Notes: generated from the sequence alone by a model not told the origin. A stretch of 64,000 nt of DNA from Comamonadaceae bacterium (GCA_027488215.1 JAIYCB010000048.1:1-64000), one strand, 5' to 3'; shown: positions 19,445 through 28,063, counted from the stretch's first letter. Translations and numbers: made by a program.

Positions 19445-20134
19445 ATGCATGTTTTGAGTGGCGGCGCAGCCGCAGCAGTGGTCAAAGCCGTTCAAGCCCA
19501 ATTCGAACAAACCACCGGTCACCGCATCGACGGCACCTTCAGCGCGGTGGGCATGATGCGCGACAAACTGGTGAGTGGTGCGCCTTGCGATGTCGTGATT
19601 TTGACGAAGCCCCTGATTGAACAACTGATTGCTTCGGGACATGTGGTCCCGGGCAGTGCGCGATCGCTGGGATTGGTCAAGACCGGCGTGGCCGTGCGAA
19701 GTGGTACACCGCTCCCCCGGGTCCAAACCCGAACCGAGCTTCACGCGGCCTTGAGCGCCTCGCAAGGCATTTACTTTCCAGACCCGGACAAGGCGACCGC
19801 TGGCATCCACTTCATGAACGTGCTCAAGGCCCTCGGGCTCGATGAAAGCCTGCGCAGCAAATTCCGCCCCTTCCCCAACGGCGCAACCGCCATGGGCGAG
19901 ATGGCCAAAAGCCAGGAAAGCGGCTTGATCGGCTGCACTCAGGTCACCGAAATCAATTACACCGAAGGCGTTGCACTGGTGGGCGTGCTGCCCCCCGAGT
20001 TCGAGCTGAGCACCGACTACACGCTGGGCATTTGCACCCATGCACGAAACCCTGAGCAAGCGCAACTGTTGGCGCAACTACTGTCCGGTGCGGCCTCCGA
20101 GACCGTGCGCAGACAAGGCGGATTTGAGTTTTAA
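19445..20134 (+). CDS. ModA-like substrate-binding-domain protein without signal peptide
   Basis: 229-residue protein with the fold of molybdate-type periplasmic binding proteins: MHVLSGGAAAAVVKAVQAQF replaces the usual mature ModA start, followed by TGHRIDGTFSAVGMMRDKL and a C-terminal lobe. No hydrophobic leader precedes it; upstream in frame are only about 30 polar residues, so it should stay in the cytoplasm unless annotation or sequence is wrong. Similar leaderless ModA-like proteins occur in catabolic clusters of related bacteria, as I recall. Last gene of the FAH-Bug operon, 43 bases after the second receptor. It may sense a ligand rather than feed a transporter. Confidence 0.8.
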   Translation: MHVLSGGAAAAVVKAVQAQFEQTTGHRIDGTFSAVGMMRDKLVSGAPCDVVILTKPLIEQLIASGHVVPGSARSLGLVKTGVAVRSGTPLPRVQTRTELHAALSASQGIYFPDPDKATAGIHFMNVLKALGLDESLRSKFRPFPNGATAMGEMAKSQESGLIGCTQVTEINYTEGVALVGVLPPEFELSTDYTLGICTHARNPEQAQLLAQLLSGAASETVRRQGGFEF

Positions 20135-20565
20135 GTGTTGGCGCGTTTTTTGAGCCAACGCATGACGCCGCCGACCACCGGTAATTTTTCATACAGCTCT
20201 TCGGCCGCATCCCAATAATCACGGTGCATGGTCACCAGGCCTTGGTCATTGAACTGGACATGGCTGGCACCACGCACGGCTTGCACAGTGATGGTGTCAA
20301 AGCGCTTGAAGCGAAAGCGAAACTCCCAGGTCAGAAAAGCCTCACTGCCATCCACCACCTGACCAGTGACGACGAAGTGCGGTTGGTCAAGCGCCACGTA
20401 CATGTGCCTGAAAATCCGCTCGATCTCGGGTAGGCCCTGGACCTCGTTGAAGGGGTCCTTGAAGCGCGCTTGCGCGTCATAGACCGTGTGCAGTTGGGAC
20501 ACGCTTTGCGGCGACAGATCTTGAAAAAAGGTGGCTACATTTTGTGTGGCTTGTCGGGTGTCCAT
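20131..20565 (-). CDS. NTF2/SnoaL-like protein
   Basis: 144-residue soluble protein of the nuclear-transport-factor-2-like superfamily (LHTVYDAQARFKDPFNEVQG, then VVTGQVVDGSEAFLTWEFRF), which forms a cone-shaped pocket. ATG 20565 is preferred; an in-frame TTG lies four codons upstream. Last gene of the nine-gene minus-strand operon, starting about 20 bases after the SDR stop. Its stop overlaps the stop of the convergent ModA-like gene in one TTAA. Proteins of this type accompany Cfa-like methyltransferases in stress loci of other proteobacteria. Function unknown. Confidence 0.82.
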   Translation of the reverse strand: MDTRQATQNVATFFQDLSPQSVSQLHTVYDAQARFKDPFNEVQGLPEIERIFRHMYVALDQPHFVVTGQVVDGSEAFLTWEFRFRFKRFDTITVQAVRGASHVQFNDQGLVTMHRDYWDAAEELYEKLPVVGGVMRWLKKRANT

Positions 20566-20584
20566 GGGCGCTTTCAAGGGGCGG

Positions 20585-21481
20585 TCACAAGCCGGTGAAT
20601 TTGCGCACCAGCGGAAAGTACAGGCGGTAGGGCAAGAGGCGCAAAAGCTTCAGCCACAGAGTAAAGCGCTTGGGAAAATGGATGTCAAACTGGCCTTGTG
20701 CCCAGCCTTTGAGCATCTCGCGAGCGGCTTGCTCGGGGCTGATGAGGGCGGGCATGGTGAATTGGTTTTGCGCTGTGAGCGGGGTCTCCACGAAACCGGG
20801 GTTCACCACGCTCACGCCAATGCCCTGGTCTTGCAGGTCCATGTACAGCGTTTCGGCCAGGTGGGTGAGCGCCGCCTTGGTCGGGCCATAGGCCAAGCCA
20901 TTGGGCAGACCACGCCAGCCTGCCACACTGCTGAGCAGGCTGATGTGCCCGCTTTGCCTGGAGAGCATTTCGGGCAGCACCGCATCGATGACCCGAAGCG
21001 CCCCCTGGTAATTGACCTTGTCGTGCTGCAGCAACTCTTCCAAGTTCAGGGCTGTGGCGCGTTGGGCACGGTAGTAGCCTGCGGCGTAAACCACCAGATC
21101 GAGCGGACCGTCGGCCTGAAGGGCGCGGGCCGTTGCTTGCACCTGGTCCGGGTCGCTCACGTCGAGCGCTCGCCACTGCACGCCTGCATCCTGCGCGGCC
21201 CACTCCTGCACGCCTTGCGGGTTGCGGGCCGACACCACGACCTGGGCACCCGCAGCACGCAACGCCTGGGCGCAGGCCAGGCCAATGCCCGTCGAAGCCC
21301 CAACCAGCCAAACCCGGCGGCCCTGCCAATTGGCCATGGGGACGTTCAGTTGAAGCCACGAGCGGGCCTGTGCCTGGGCATGACGAGCCATTGTCGCAGC
21401 GTCCGAGGTTTGCGGCCCGACTTTGGGTATGGCCATGCCTGCTGAGAGCGCTGCATGCGACGTATTGGGTTTCATGCGCAT
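20585..21481 (-). CDS. Short-chain dehydrogenase/reductase (SDR)
   Basis: 298-residue oxidoreductase. The Rossmann fold begins around residue 50 (RRVWLVGASTGIGLACAQAL), with the NAG equivalent altered to YAAGYYR, catalytic Ser in SLLSSVAG, and the YxxxK pair in YGPTKAA. The first 45 residues are an extra N-terminal segment; the start at ATG 21481 overlaps the upstream stop as TGATG, which suggests coupled translation. A shorter start at the Met of MANWQGRR is possible. C-terminus carries hydrophobic residues (LWLKLLRLLPYRLYFP) that may associate with membrane. Part of the nine-gene operon, so a lipid substrate is plausible. Confidence 0.87.
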   Translation of the reverse strand: MRMKPNTSHAALSAGMAIPKVGPQTSDAATMARHAQAQARSWLQLNVPMANWQGRRVWLVGASTGIGLACAQALRAAGAQVVVSARNPQGVQEWAAQDAGVQWRALDVSDPDQVQATARALQADGPLDLVVYAAGYYRAQRATALNLEELLQHDKVNYQGALRVIDAVLPEMLSRQSGHISLLSSVAGWRGLPNGLAYGPTKAALTHLAETLYMDLQDQGIGVSVVNPGFVETPLTAQNQFTMPALISPEQAAREMLKGWAQGQFDIHFPKRFTLWLKLLRLLPYRLYFPLVRKFTGL

Positions 21482-22074
21482 CACCCCGGCTTGGCCGCCA
21501 AAGGCGTGCGGCGGGTGAAGGACAAGGTGACCTCTCCCAGCTTCACGCCCCACTTGCTCATGGTGGCTTTGTTCAGCATGACGCGGTCATCCATCAGGTA
21601 CATCCAGTCGTCGAACTGGACGTGCCAAACGCGACCGTCCACAGGCAAGGCCAGCGTGTAACCCCAGCGGAACGCGTTACCGCTGACTTGGCCTGAGGCC
21701 TCGCCCACCACATCGTCGGCGCGACCGGTATAGCGGCCATTGGGGCCGGCTTTGAGCTTCCAAATGCGGCGCTCTTTGGTGCCATCCGAGTAAACAAAGG
21801 CCTCGTCCAGAACCCCCTCGTCACCGCTCCAGCTGCAATCCATGACCACGGTGAAGCGTTTGACAACCTGACCACTGCGGTCGGTAAATACCCCCCAGGC
21901 GTCGATGCTGCCGTTGAAATATGTGCGCAGGTCCAGCTGCGGTTTTTCTTGCGCGTAGTTTTGCACCTGAGGCCCGGCGCAGCTGGCCAGAAAAGGCGTT
22001 GCGGCCACCGCAGGCATTACGGCCAAGCGGGTGAGGGCGGTGCGGCGGTGAATCATGGCGTTTTGGTGGCGCAT
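21481..22074 (-). CDS. DUF3833 family lipoprotein
   Basis: 197-residue protein with a lipoprotein signal ending in a lipobox-like FLASC about 30 residues in, followed by a DUF3833 domain (YFNGSIDAWGVFTDRSGQVVKRF, DCSWSGDEG, DDWMYLMDDRVMLNKATMSKWG). Expected in the periplasm, anchored to a membrane. DUF3833 genes repeatedly neighbour Cfa, DUF1365 and the FAD oxidoreductase in other genomes. It starts 33 bases after the MFS gene and overlaps the SDR start. Function not known. Confidence 0.88.
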   Translation of the reverse strand: MRHQNAMIHRRTALTRLAVMPAVAATPFLASCAGPQVQNYAQEKPQLDLRTYFNGSIDAWGVFTDRSGQVVKRFTVVMDCSWSGDEGVLDEAFVYSDGTKERRIWKLKAGPNGRYTGRADDVVGEASGQVSGNAFRWGYTLALPVDGRVWHVQFDDWMYLMDDRVMLNKATMSKWGVKLGEVTLSFTRRTPLAAKPG

Positions 22075-22107
22075 GGTGTGCTCCCAATGTCGAGTGTCAA
22101 AGCGGCT

Positions 22108-23436
22108 TCATGCCGAAGGCTGGACCCTTGCGGGCCCCGAAATCAATTCAGGCTGACGCATCAAGGCCGCATACAAAGCCACGCCTGCGAGCAGCTTGAG
22201 CACGCAAGGCAGCAAGCCGTAAGCCAGGCTCAATGCCAAAACGGCATCGGCGTCTTGTTGACCCGGGACGTAACCCCACAGGCTCAGCAAAGGCAATGAC
22301 AGTCCGGCGGCCAGCGCCAGATTGAGTTTGGTGGCCAGATTCCACCAGCCCATGAAGGCTCCGTCTGTACGGCCCCGCTCACCGCAGCGGTCAATCAGTT
22401 GGTTGAGCAAAGCGCCAGGTACCGTGAGGTCGGCGCCCAGCGCCATGCCCGACAAGGCACACACCAGCAAAAAGCCCGTGGTGTCGCCCGCGCCCAACGT
22501 GACCACGCTGACAAAGGCCAACACCGACAAAGCCATGCCTGTGGCCCAGGTGCGCAGCAGCCCGATGCGGTCAATCACCTTCAGCCACAATGGAAACGAC
22601 AAAGCACCTGCTGCAAAGTACAAACCCAAAAACAACGGCTCCATGGACTTGGGCGCCTGCAACAAGTCTTGAACAAAAAACAGCACCAGCGTAGCAGGCA
22701 CGGCACTGGCCAGTCCGTTGAGCATGAAGACCATCAACAGGCGGCGAAAACCCACGTGCTTCCAAGGCTGCCAGAGGCCACCGACCTCATGGCCTGACAC
22801 CACAGCCACATCCGATGCCACATCGCTGCGTGCCACCCGCTGCCAACTGAACAAGCCAAACGCGAGCATGAAAACCAGCAAAGCCGTGGTCAACGCCCAG
22901 CCCCACAGTGCGGGCAAGGCCGAAGCCAGCAAGACACCCATCAGGGCAAAGCCTTCACGCCACGCCACCCAGCGGCTTTGCGTGATGCCGCCGCCGCCCT
23001 GACGCGCGGCCCAAGCCTGGTGCAAGATGCCCAGCCCACTGTATGCGAGATGGCTGAGCGTCAGGGCACAGCCCACCCATACCAGCAAACCTGCAGCCGA
23101 CATGGCGGCCGCGGGTGGAAAGAACAAAGCTGCAAATCCCAACGCAACGGCCAAGGCCAACAGCAGCGCCGCCAGCCACACCGCACGCCAAGAATGGCGG
23201 TACAACCGGTCGCCCCAACGCCCCAACCACGGATCTACCACCGCATCAATGCTGCGGCTGAGCAAGAGGACAACGCCCAGAGCCGCCAACGGCACGCCGT
23301 ATTGCTGGGCATAAAAATTGGGCAGATGCACATACACCGGCAAGGCCACAAAGGCCAGGGGCAAGCCGAGCAGGCCGTAAGCCGCAAAAGTCTTGCTCGG
23401 CACAGGCACTGGTGTCAGGGCTGTCGCAGCGTTCAT
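22108..23436 (-). CDS. MFS transporter, GPH (MelB-like) type
   Basis: 442-residue carrier with about twelve membrane segments. GLPLAFVALPVYVHLPNFYAQ at the start and the DPWLGRWGDRLYR loop after the second helix resemble the glycoside-pentoside-hexuronide cation symporter branch. It overlaps the upstream chalcone-isomerase-like gene by four bases (ATGA). A MelB-like carrier belongs to the same gene set at singlet-oxygen loci elsewhere, where it may flip or export a lipid-related compound; that is conjecture. No substrate can be named. Confidence 0.87.
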   Translation of the reverse strand: MNAATALTPVPVPSKTFAAYGLLGLPLAFVALPVYVHLPNFYAQQYGVPLAALGVVLLLSRSIDAVVDPWLGRWGDRLYRHSWRAVWLAALLLALAVALGFAALFFPPAAAMSAAGLLVWVGCALTLSHLAYSGLGILHQAWAARQGGGGITQSRWVAWREGFALMGVLLASALPALWGWALTTALLVFMLAFGLFSWQRVARSDVASDVAVVSGHEVGGLWQPWKHVGFRRLLMVFMLNGLASAVPATLVLFFVQDLLQAPKSMEPLFLGLYFAAGALSFPLWLKVIDRIGLLRTWATGMALSVLAFVSVVTLGAGDTTGFLLVCALSGMALGADLTVPGALLNQLIDRCGERGRTDGAFMGWWNLATKLNLALAAGLSLPLLSLWGYVPGQQDADAVLALSLAYGLLPCVLKLLAGVALYAALMRQPELISGPARVQPSA

Positions 23437-24053
23437 GGCTGCAGGCCTTGCAGCAACTGGGCGCGCATCTTAGGCTCAGACGTGCGTTCATCAAGCCAAA
23501 TGCCAAAAAACAAGCGTGCAAACGCCACATCCTTGATCAAACCCACACGTTGGCCGTTGACCCAGAACTCAGCACCAACGCCCGGCAAGTTGATCCCCGT
23601 GATGCGCTCGCCTTTGCTCACATTGGGGAACAAATCGCGCATGGCAGCCAGCCAGTTCTGGGCCTGGGCTTCGCTGAAGCTGCCCACGCGCCGCATTTCG
23701 TCGATCGAGCGGCTGGCAATCGACGCACCTTCGAGGCGACGCAGGTACTGCAGCTCCAGTGCAAACGGAAACTGCGTGTATTGACTGTGCCTGAATCCCT
23801 GAGGTGTCCACAAGCGGGCGTCGTACACCTCGAAACCCCAAACCCGCAAGCGCACAGGCGCGGTCGACATCACGCCGCCCAAGCCCATCACCTCAGGACG
23901 TGAGTAGGCCGCATTGGGGCTGGCCACTGTGGAGCTTTGCGCTTGCACCGCACCCAGCATCCCCCCAAAAAACAAAACACAGCAAGCCACCTGCCAGCTC
24001 ACCGGCTGAAGTCGGGATACACGGATCGTTTTCGGCAGCGTGACCATGCGCAT
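23433..24053 (-). CDS. Chalcone isomerase-like (CHI) family protein
   Basis: 206-residue exported protein. The N-terminus is a signal peptide (basic start, hydrophobic WQVACCVLFFGGMLGAVQA), then a chalcone-isomerase-like domain (RVWGFEVYDARLWTPQGF, RRLEGASIASRSIDEMRR, GINLPGVGAEFWVNGQRVG). Bacterial proteins of this kind are not flavonoid enzymes; fatty-acid binding is a known property of the fold. Its start overlaps the methyltransferase stop as ATGA, so both are made from one transcript. Confidence 0.85.
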   Translation of the reverse strand: MRMVTLPKTIRVSRLQPVSWQVACCVLFFGGMLGAVQAQSSTVASPNAAYSRPEVMGLGGVMSTAPVRLRVWGFEVYDARLWTPQGFRHSQYTQFPFALELQYLRRLEGASIASRSIDEMRRVGSFSEAQAQNWLAAMRDLFPNVSKGERITGINLPGVGAEFWVNGQRVGLIKDVAFARLFFGIWLDERTSEPKMRAQLLQGLQP

Positions 24054-25300
24054 CAGCCCGGTTTGGCCAAGGTGAACTGGATCACGTCGATGCTGGCCTC
24101 GTCAAAGGCAGCTTCACAATAGGCCAGATAGAACTCCCACAAGCGGATGAAGCGGTCGTCAAACTTCAACGTCCGAACCGTGTCCAATTGCGCCATGAAG
24201 CTCTCGCGCCAGCGGCGCAGCGTCTCGGCGTAGTCGGGGCCAAAATTGAGCTCATCCACCACCTGCAGACCGGCCGCTTGCGCCTGTTTGCGGAACTCGC
24301 CAGGACTGGGCAAGCATCCCCCTGGAAAAATGTACTGCTGAATGAAGTCGGTCGATTGCAAGTACCTCTCAAAAAACCGGTCGTCAATCGTGATGCTCTG
24401 CACGCACGCACGGCCACCCGGCTTGAGCATGCGGTTGATGGTTTGAAAGTAAGTGGGCCAGTATTCCTGACCCACCGCTTCGATCATTTCGATTGAGCAC
24501 ACAGCGTCGTAAGGCCCATCGCTGATGTCGCGGTAGTCTTGCAGGCGCAAATCCGCTTTTTGCTGAACGCCGTGCAATTGCATCCGGGCATTGGCAAAAG
24601 CCAGCTGCTCGGTGGACAAGGTCACACCCGTGATATGCGCCCCAAACTCGGTGGTCGCCGCCTCGGCCAAAGCGCCCCAGCCGCAGCCAATTTCCAGCAC
24701 CCGGTCACCCTGCTGGACATTCACCATGCGCAAGGCGCGTCGCACTTTGGCTTTTTGGGCATCGGCCATCGGCTTGGTTTTGTCGCCTTCGAACCAGGCC
24801 GACGAGTAATTCATCGTACCGTCGAGCCACAGCTCATAAAAAGCATTGCCCAAGTCGTAATGCGCGTGAATGTTTTTACGGCTGTTGATGCGGTTGTTGC
24901 GGTTGAGCAAGTGCTTGATGCGGTAAGCCAGACGCCCGAGCCAATGGCCGTAAATCGCACCCTCAATCTGCGTGCGGTTGGCGATCAACAGGCGCAGCAA
25001 AGCGGCCAGATCGGGGGTGTCCCAATCACCCGCCATATAACCCTCGGCAAAGCCGATGTCACCCGATTTGAGCACCTCGGCACACACTTCCCAGCGGTGG
25101 ATGTGCAGCGCGGCAAAGGGCGCCGCATGCGTGCCGAACACCTGGTGGTTGCCATCGGGTGCATGCAGGGTGAGTGTGCCGATTTTCAATCGGGTCAACA
25201 AGCCGAGCAAGCGTGCGGCCGCTTTGGGCAAACGGCTTTCAGCTGTAGGGGCTGCAGTGCCGGAGGCACCCAAGGCGGTGGTGTGTTCAATGGTTTTCAT
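24053..25300 (-). CDS. Cyclopropane-fatty-acid-synthase-like methyltransferase
   Basis: 415-residue SAM-dependent methyltransferase of the Cfa family acting on unsaturated fatty acyl chains of membrane lipids. N-terminal lipid-associated region up to about residue 125, then the methyltransferase domain: SAM motif VLEIGCGWGALA, VTLSTEQLAFA, and the family signature PGGCLPSPGEF. Close relatives make cyclopropane rings, but those encoded beside DUF1365 and the FAD oxidoreductase include the methylase that starts furan fatty acid synthesis in Rhodobacter (from memory). ATG 25300 is chosen; an in-frame TTG lies eight codons upstream. Confidence 0.92.
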   Translation of the reverse strand: MKTIEHTTALGASGTAAPTAESRLPKAAARLLGLLTRLKIGTLTLHAPDGNHQVFGTHAAPFAALHIHRWEVCAEVLKSGDIGFAEGYMAGDWDTPDLAALLRLLIANRTQIEGAIYGHWLGRLAYRIKHLLNRNNRINSRKNIHAHYDLGNAFYELWLDGTMNYSSAWFEGDKTKPMADAQKAKVRRALRMVNVQQGDRVLEIGCGWGALAEAATTEFGAHITGVTLSTEQLAFANARMQLHGVQQKADLRLQDYRDISDGPYDAVCSIEMIEAVGQEYWPTYFQTINRMLKPGGRACVQSITIDDRFFERYLQSTDFIQQYIFPGGCLPSPGEFRKQAQAAGLQVVDELNFGPDYAETLRRWRESFMAQLDTVRTLKFDDRFIRLWEFYLAYCEAAFDEASIDVIQFTLAKPG

Positions 25301-25327
25301 GTATTGAGTTCCGGTGGGCTGCAATGT

Positions 25328-26104
25328 TCATCGGGTCACAAATTCACGGGGCGGCTCGGGCTTGCGCCAGAACGGCACTTTTTTCAACCACAGCAGCAGT
25401 GCATGCCAGTGAATGCGCGCCACCACCCCCATGGTCAGCAAAGGGAAGCGCCACATCACGCGACGCACGGCAGCGACGGTGGCGGGCTCCAGCACGCCGC
25501 TCCAGCTGGTGTCGATCAGGGGGCCATCGGCGTCGGCATGGTCCACACGGGCCACGATGCGGTCTTGACCCTGGTGCTGCGTGCGCATGAAACGGAAACG
25601 GTATTCGCCTTGCACATCGCAAAAGGGCGAGACATGGAATACCTTGTGAGCCAGCAGGGTGTGGCCGTATTGCGGTTCGGGCAAAAGGTAGCAATGCCTC
25701 TCGCCAAAGGTGTTGTTCACCTCGGCCACAATGGCGGCCAAGGAGCCATCGTGGCGATGTGCATACCAAAAGCTCACGGGTTTGAAGGCATGGCCCAGCA
25801 CGCGGGGAAAGGCCTGCAACCAGACTTCGCCGGTGGCGCCCTGGATGCCTTCTTTGCTCAACAATTCATCAAGCCAAGCCAGCGCACCGCCCTTTTCTGC
25901 AGGACGGCCATCGCCATGGTCGGCGTCATGGAACGCAAACCAGCCGCGGCGGTTGATGGCCAGTGGGGTGGTGCATTGACCGGCTTGCAAACGGCGCATC
26001 GGGAGCATCAAAAATGCGGTCGGGTAGACAAATGCATGGTGCGCCGGGCGATGCCGCGTGTGGCGCACCTGGCCCCAACCGATGAGCGCAGTGGCTTGGG
26101 TCAT
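25328..26104 (-). CDS. DUF1365 family protein
   Basis: 258-residue protein matching DUF1365: HTRHRPAHHAFVYPTAFLMLP at the start, VLGHAFKPVSFWYAHRHDGSLAAIVAEVNNTFGERHCYLL in the centre (KPVSFWY is the hallmark), and a hydrophobic C-terminus with KVPFWRKP. It overlaps the oxidoreductase stop by four bases. DUF1365 proteins almost always travel with the FAD oxidoreductase and Cfa, and the trio is likely one lipid-modifying pathway, but the biochemical role is unproven. Confidence 0.9.
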   Translation of the reverse strand: MTQATALIGWGQVRHTRHRPAHHAFVYPTAFLMLPMRRLQAGQCTTPLAINRRGWFAFHDADHGDGRPAEKGGALAWLDELLSKEGIQGATGEVWLQAFPRVLGHAFKPVSFWYAHRHDGSLAAIVAEVNNTFGERHCYLLPEPQYGHTLLAHKVFHVSPFCDVQGEYRFRFMRTQHQGQDRIVARVDHADADGPLIDTSWSGVLEPATVAAVRRVMWRFPLLTMGVVARIHWHALLLWLKKVPFWRKPEPPREFVTR

Positions 26105-27429
26105 GCGGCCAGCTTTTCCTTGTGGCTGCCTTGCTCGTGGATTTGCTTGAGCAAGGCGCGGCCCACTTGCAGGCCCGACTTGAGGCCGTCTTCATGAAAG
26201 CCATAACCCGTCCAGGCCCCGGCATACCAAGTATGACGTTGGCCTTGCAGCAAAGGCACGCGCTTTTGCGCGTCGATGGCTTTGAGGTCAAACACCGGAT
26301 GCGCGTACTCGTACTCGCCCAGGATGGTGGCCGGATCGATGGGCTGCAGCGGGTTGAGCGACACCACCACCGGCTGAGCAAACGGGATGCGTTGCAAGCG
26401 GTTGAGCAGGTAATGCAGACACACGCGTGCGGATTCGCGCTCGGTACTGGCCGCGCGCTCGTAGTTCCAGGCGGCCCATGTCTTGGGATTCGCAGGCAGA
26501 ACGCTGGCATCGGTATGCAACACGGCCCGGTTGTCCTGGTAGCGGATCGCACCCAGCACGCTGCGCTCGTCGCCAGAAGGCTCGCGCAGCAAGCCCAAAG
26601 CTTGGTCAGTGTGGGTGGCGATCACCACTTCGTCAAAGCGCTCGGCATGCCCGTCGGTGATGATGCGCACGCCTTGCTCGTCACGCTCGATCAGTCGCAC
26701 CGGGGTGCTCAAGCGCTTGTCGTGCACGCCCGCCAGAATTTTTTCGACGTAATGGCGCGCACCGCCCACCACGCTGTACCACTGCGGACGGTTGGTCACC
26801 TGGATCAAGCCGTGGTTGTGGCAAAACCGGATCATGGTGGCCACCGGAAACTGCAGCATCTGGTCGGTTGGGCAACTCCAGATGCAGCCGAGCATGGGCA
26901 AGAAATACCAGTCGCGAAAAGCCTCGCTGAACTTGTGCGTACGCAAGAAATCGCCCAGCGGCTGCTGAAGCTCTGTTTCGCGCTGGGCCTTGGCGATGCG
27001 GGTGCACAGCGCGTTAAAGCGCATCACGTCCAGCAACATGCGCCAAAACCGTGGATTGACCAGGTTAGTGCGCTGCGCAAACACACTGTTGAGGTCGGTG
27101 CCGCTCCATTCCAGGGTTTTGCCATTCAGCGCGCCCGGCACCTTGACCGAAAACGACATGTCCGACGGCGCGGTTTCGACCTTCAGTTCGGCAAACAGGT
27201 TGATCAGATTGGGGTAGGTGCGCTCATTGAACACCAAAAAACCCGTGTCCACACCGTGCGTGATGAGACCTTGCGGGGTCGACAGCGTGATGTCCACCGT
27301 GTGGGTGTGGCCGCCAAAATAATCGCCTGCCTCAAAGACGGTGATGTCGGCATGGCTTTGGAGCGTGTGCGCCACCGCCAACCCGGAAATGCCCGAGCCC
27401 ACAATGGCCAGTTTCATTTGGCGGCTCAT
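26101..27429 (-). CDS. NAD(P)/FAD-dependent oxidoreductase, amine-oxidase fold
   Basis: 442-residue flavoprotein. The dinucleotide-binding motif KLAIVGSGISGLAVAHTL is at the N-terminus, then VFEAGDYFGGHTHTVDI, and FDEVVIATHTDQAL near residue 265. It belongs to the group seen beside DUF1365 and Cfa and may oxidise or desaturate a methylated acyl chain. Overlaps the glutathione peroxidase stop by four bases (ATGA) and DUF1365 by four bases, so translation is likely coupled. Confidence 0.9.
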   Translation of the reverse strand: MSRQMKLAIVGSGISGLAVAHTLQSHADITVFEAGDYFGGHTHTVDITLSTPQGLITHGVDTGFLVFNERTYPNLINLFAELKVETAPSDMSFSVKVPGALNGKTLEWSGTDLNSVFAQRTNLVNPRFWRMLLDVMRFNALCTRIAKAQRETELQQPLGDFLRTHKFSEAFRDWYFLPMLGCIWSCPTDQMLQFPVATMIRFCHNHGLIQVTNRPQWYSVVGGARHYVEKILAGVHDKRLSTPVRLIERDEQGVRIITDGHAERFDEVVIATHTDQALGLLREPSGDERSVLGAIRYQDNRAVLHTDASVLPANPKTWAAWNYERAASTERESARVCLHYLLNRLQRIPFAQPVVVSLNPLQPIDPATILGEYEYAHPVFDLKAIDAQKRVPLLQGQRHTWYAGAWTGYGFHEDGLKSGLQVGRALLKQIHEQGSHKEKLAA

Positions 27430-28031
27430 GGTTTGGCTTTCAGCGCCTTGTCGATGGCCGAGACCAGCGTCTTGCTTTCAGGTCCGGTCATGCTGCTGTA
27501 TTGGTCGACGACCTTGCCGTCACGACCGATCAGGTATTTGTGGAAGTTCCAGCGAGGTCTTTGACCCGTTTGCGTCATCAACTGTTTGAAGAAGGGTGCG
27601 GCGGCCTCTCCCGTGACGTGGGTTTTGGTGAACATGGGGAACTTCACACCAAACGTGCTTTCGCAGAACTCGGCAATGTCTTTGTTGCTGCCTTTTTCCT
27701 GAGAAAAGTCGTTAGACGGAAAGCCCAGGACCACCAGGCCCTGGTCTTTGTATTTCGTGTTCAGCGCCTCCAGACCTTTGTATTGTGAGGTGAAACCACA
27801 AAAACTGGCGGTGTTGACCACCAGCACCACTTTGCCGGCATATTGGCACAGCGATTGCGGCTTTTCATCCTGCAACCGGTCAAAAGTGTGGTTCAGGATG
27901 GCTGGGCAGGACACCGCTTGTGAATTCATTTGTGGGCTGGCTTGTGCTGATTCCAGCCCCAGGCTCAAAGCTGCGGCGATGAAGGCCATCAGCATGGTGG
28001 TGCCCCATTGTTTTACCCAAGAGTGGTTCAT
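27426..28031 (-). CDS. Periplasmic glutathione peroxidase-like protein
   Basis: 201-residue thiol peroxidase with a signal peptide (MLMAFIAAALSLGLESAQA), hence exported. The peroxidatic cysteine is in VNTASFCGFTSQY and the family tryptophan in RWNFHKYLI. The segment that normally reads FPCNQF is FPSNDF, so the usual catalytic glutamine is aspartate. ATG 28031 is used here; ATG 27995 (with GGGG seven bases upstream) is an alternative. First gene of the nine-gene operon; likely removes lipid or other peroxides. The true reductant in the periplasm may not be glutathione. Confidence 0.9.
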   Translation of the reverse strand: MNHSWVKQWGTTMLMAFIAAALSLGLESAQASPQMNSQAVSCPAILNHTFDRLQDEKPQSLCQYAGKVVLVVNTASFCGFTSQYKGLEALNTKYKDQGLVVLGFPSNDFSQEKGSNKDIAEFCESTFGVKFPMFTKTHVTGEAAAPFFKQLMTQTGQRPRWNFHKYLIGRDGKVVDQYSSMTGPESKTLVSAIDKALKAKP

Positions 28032-28036
28032 TTGCA

Positions 28037-28063
28037 CTTTAAAATCTATTTTGTGACTGATCA
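28037..28063 (-). promoter_or_regulatory. Candidate ECF-type promoter for the nine-gene operon
   Basis: Minus strand TGATCA (28063-28058), 16-base spacer, TAAAG (28041-28037). This resembles promoters of the RpoE/ChrR singlet-oxygen sigma factor of Rhodobacter (TGATC-type -35, TAAGA-type -10) as I recall. It lies so close to ATG 28031 that the transcript would be nearly leaderless or use ATG 27995. Confidence 0.35.

Noticed and set aside
24539..27564. Long plus-strand frames of 552 and 480 residues
   Set aside because: They are antisense to cfa, DUF1365 and the FAD oxidoreductase, all of which have clear motifs; the plus frames look like reverse translations rich in His and Gln.
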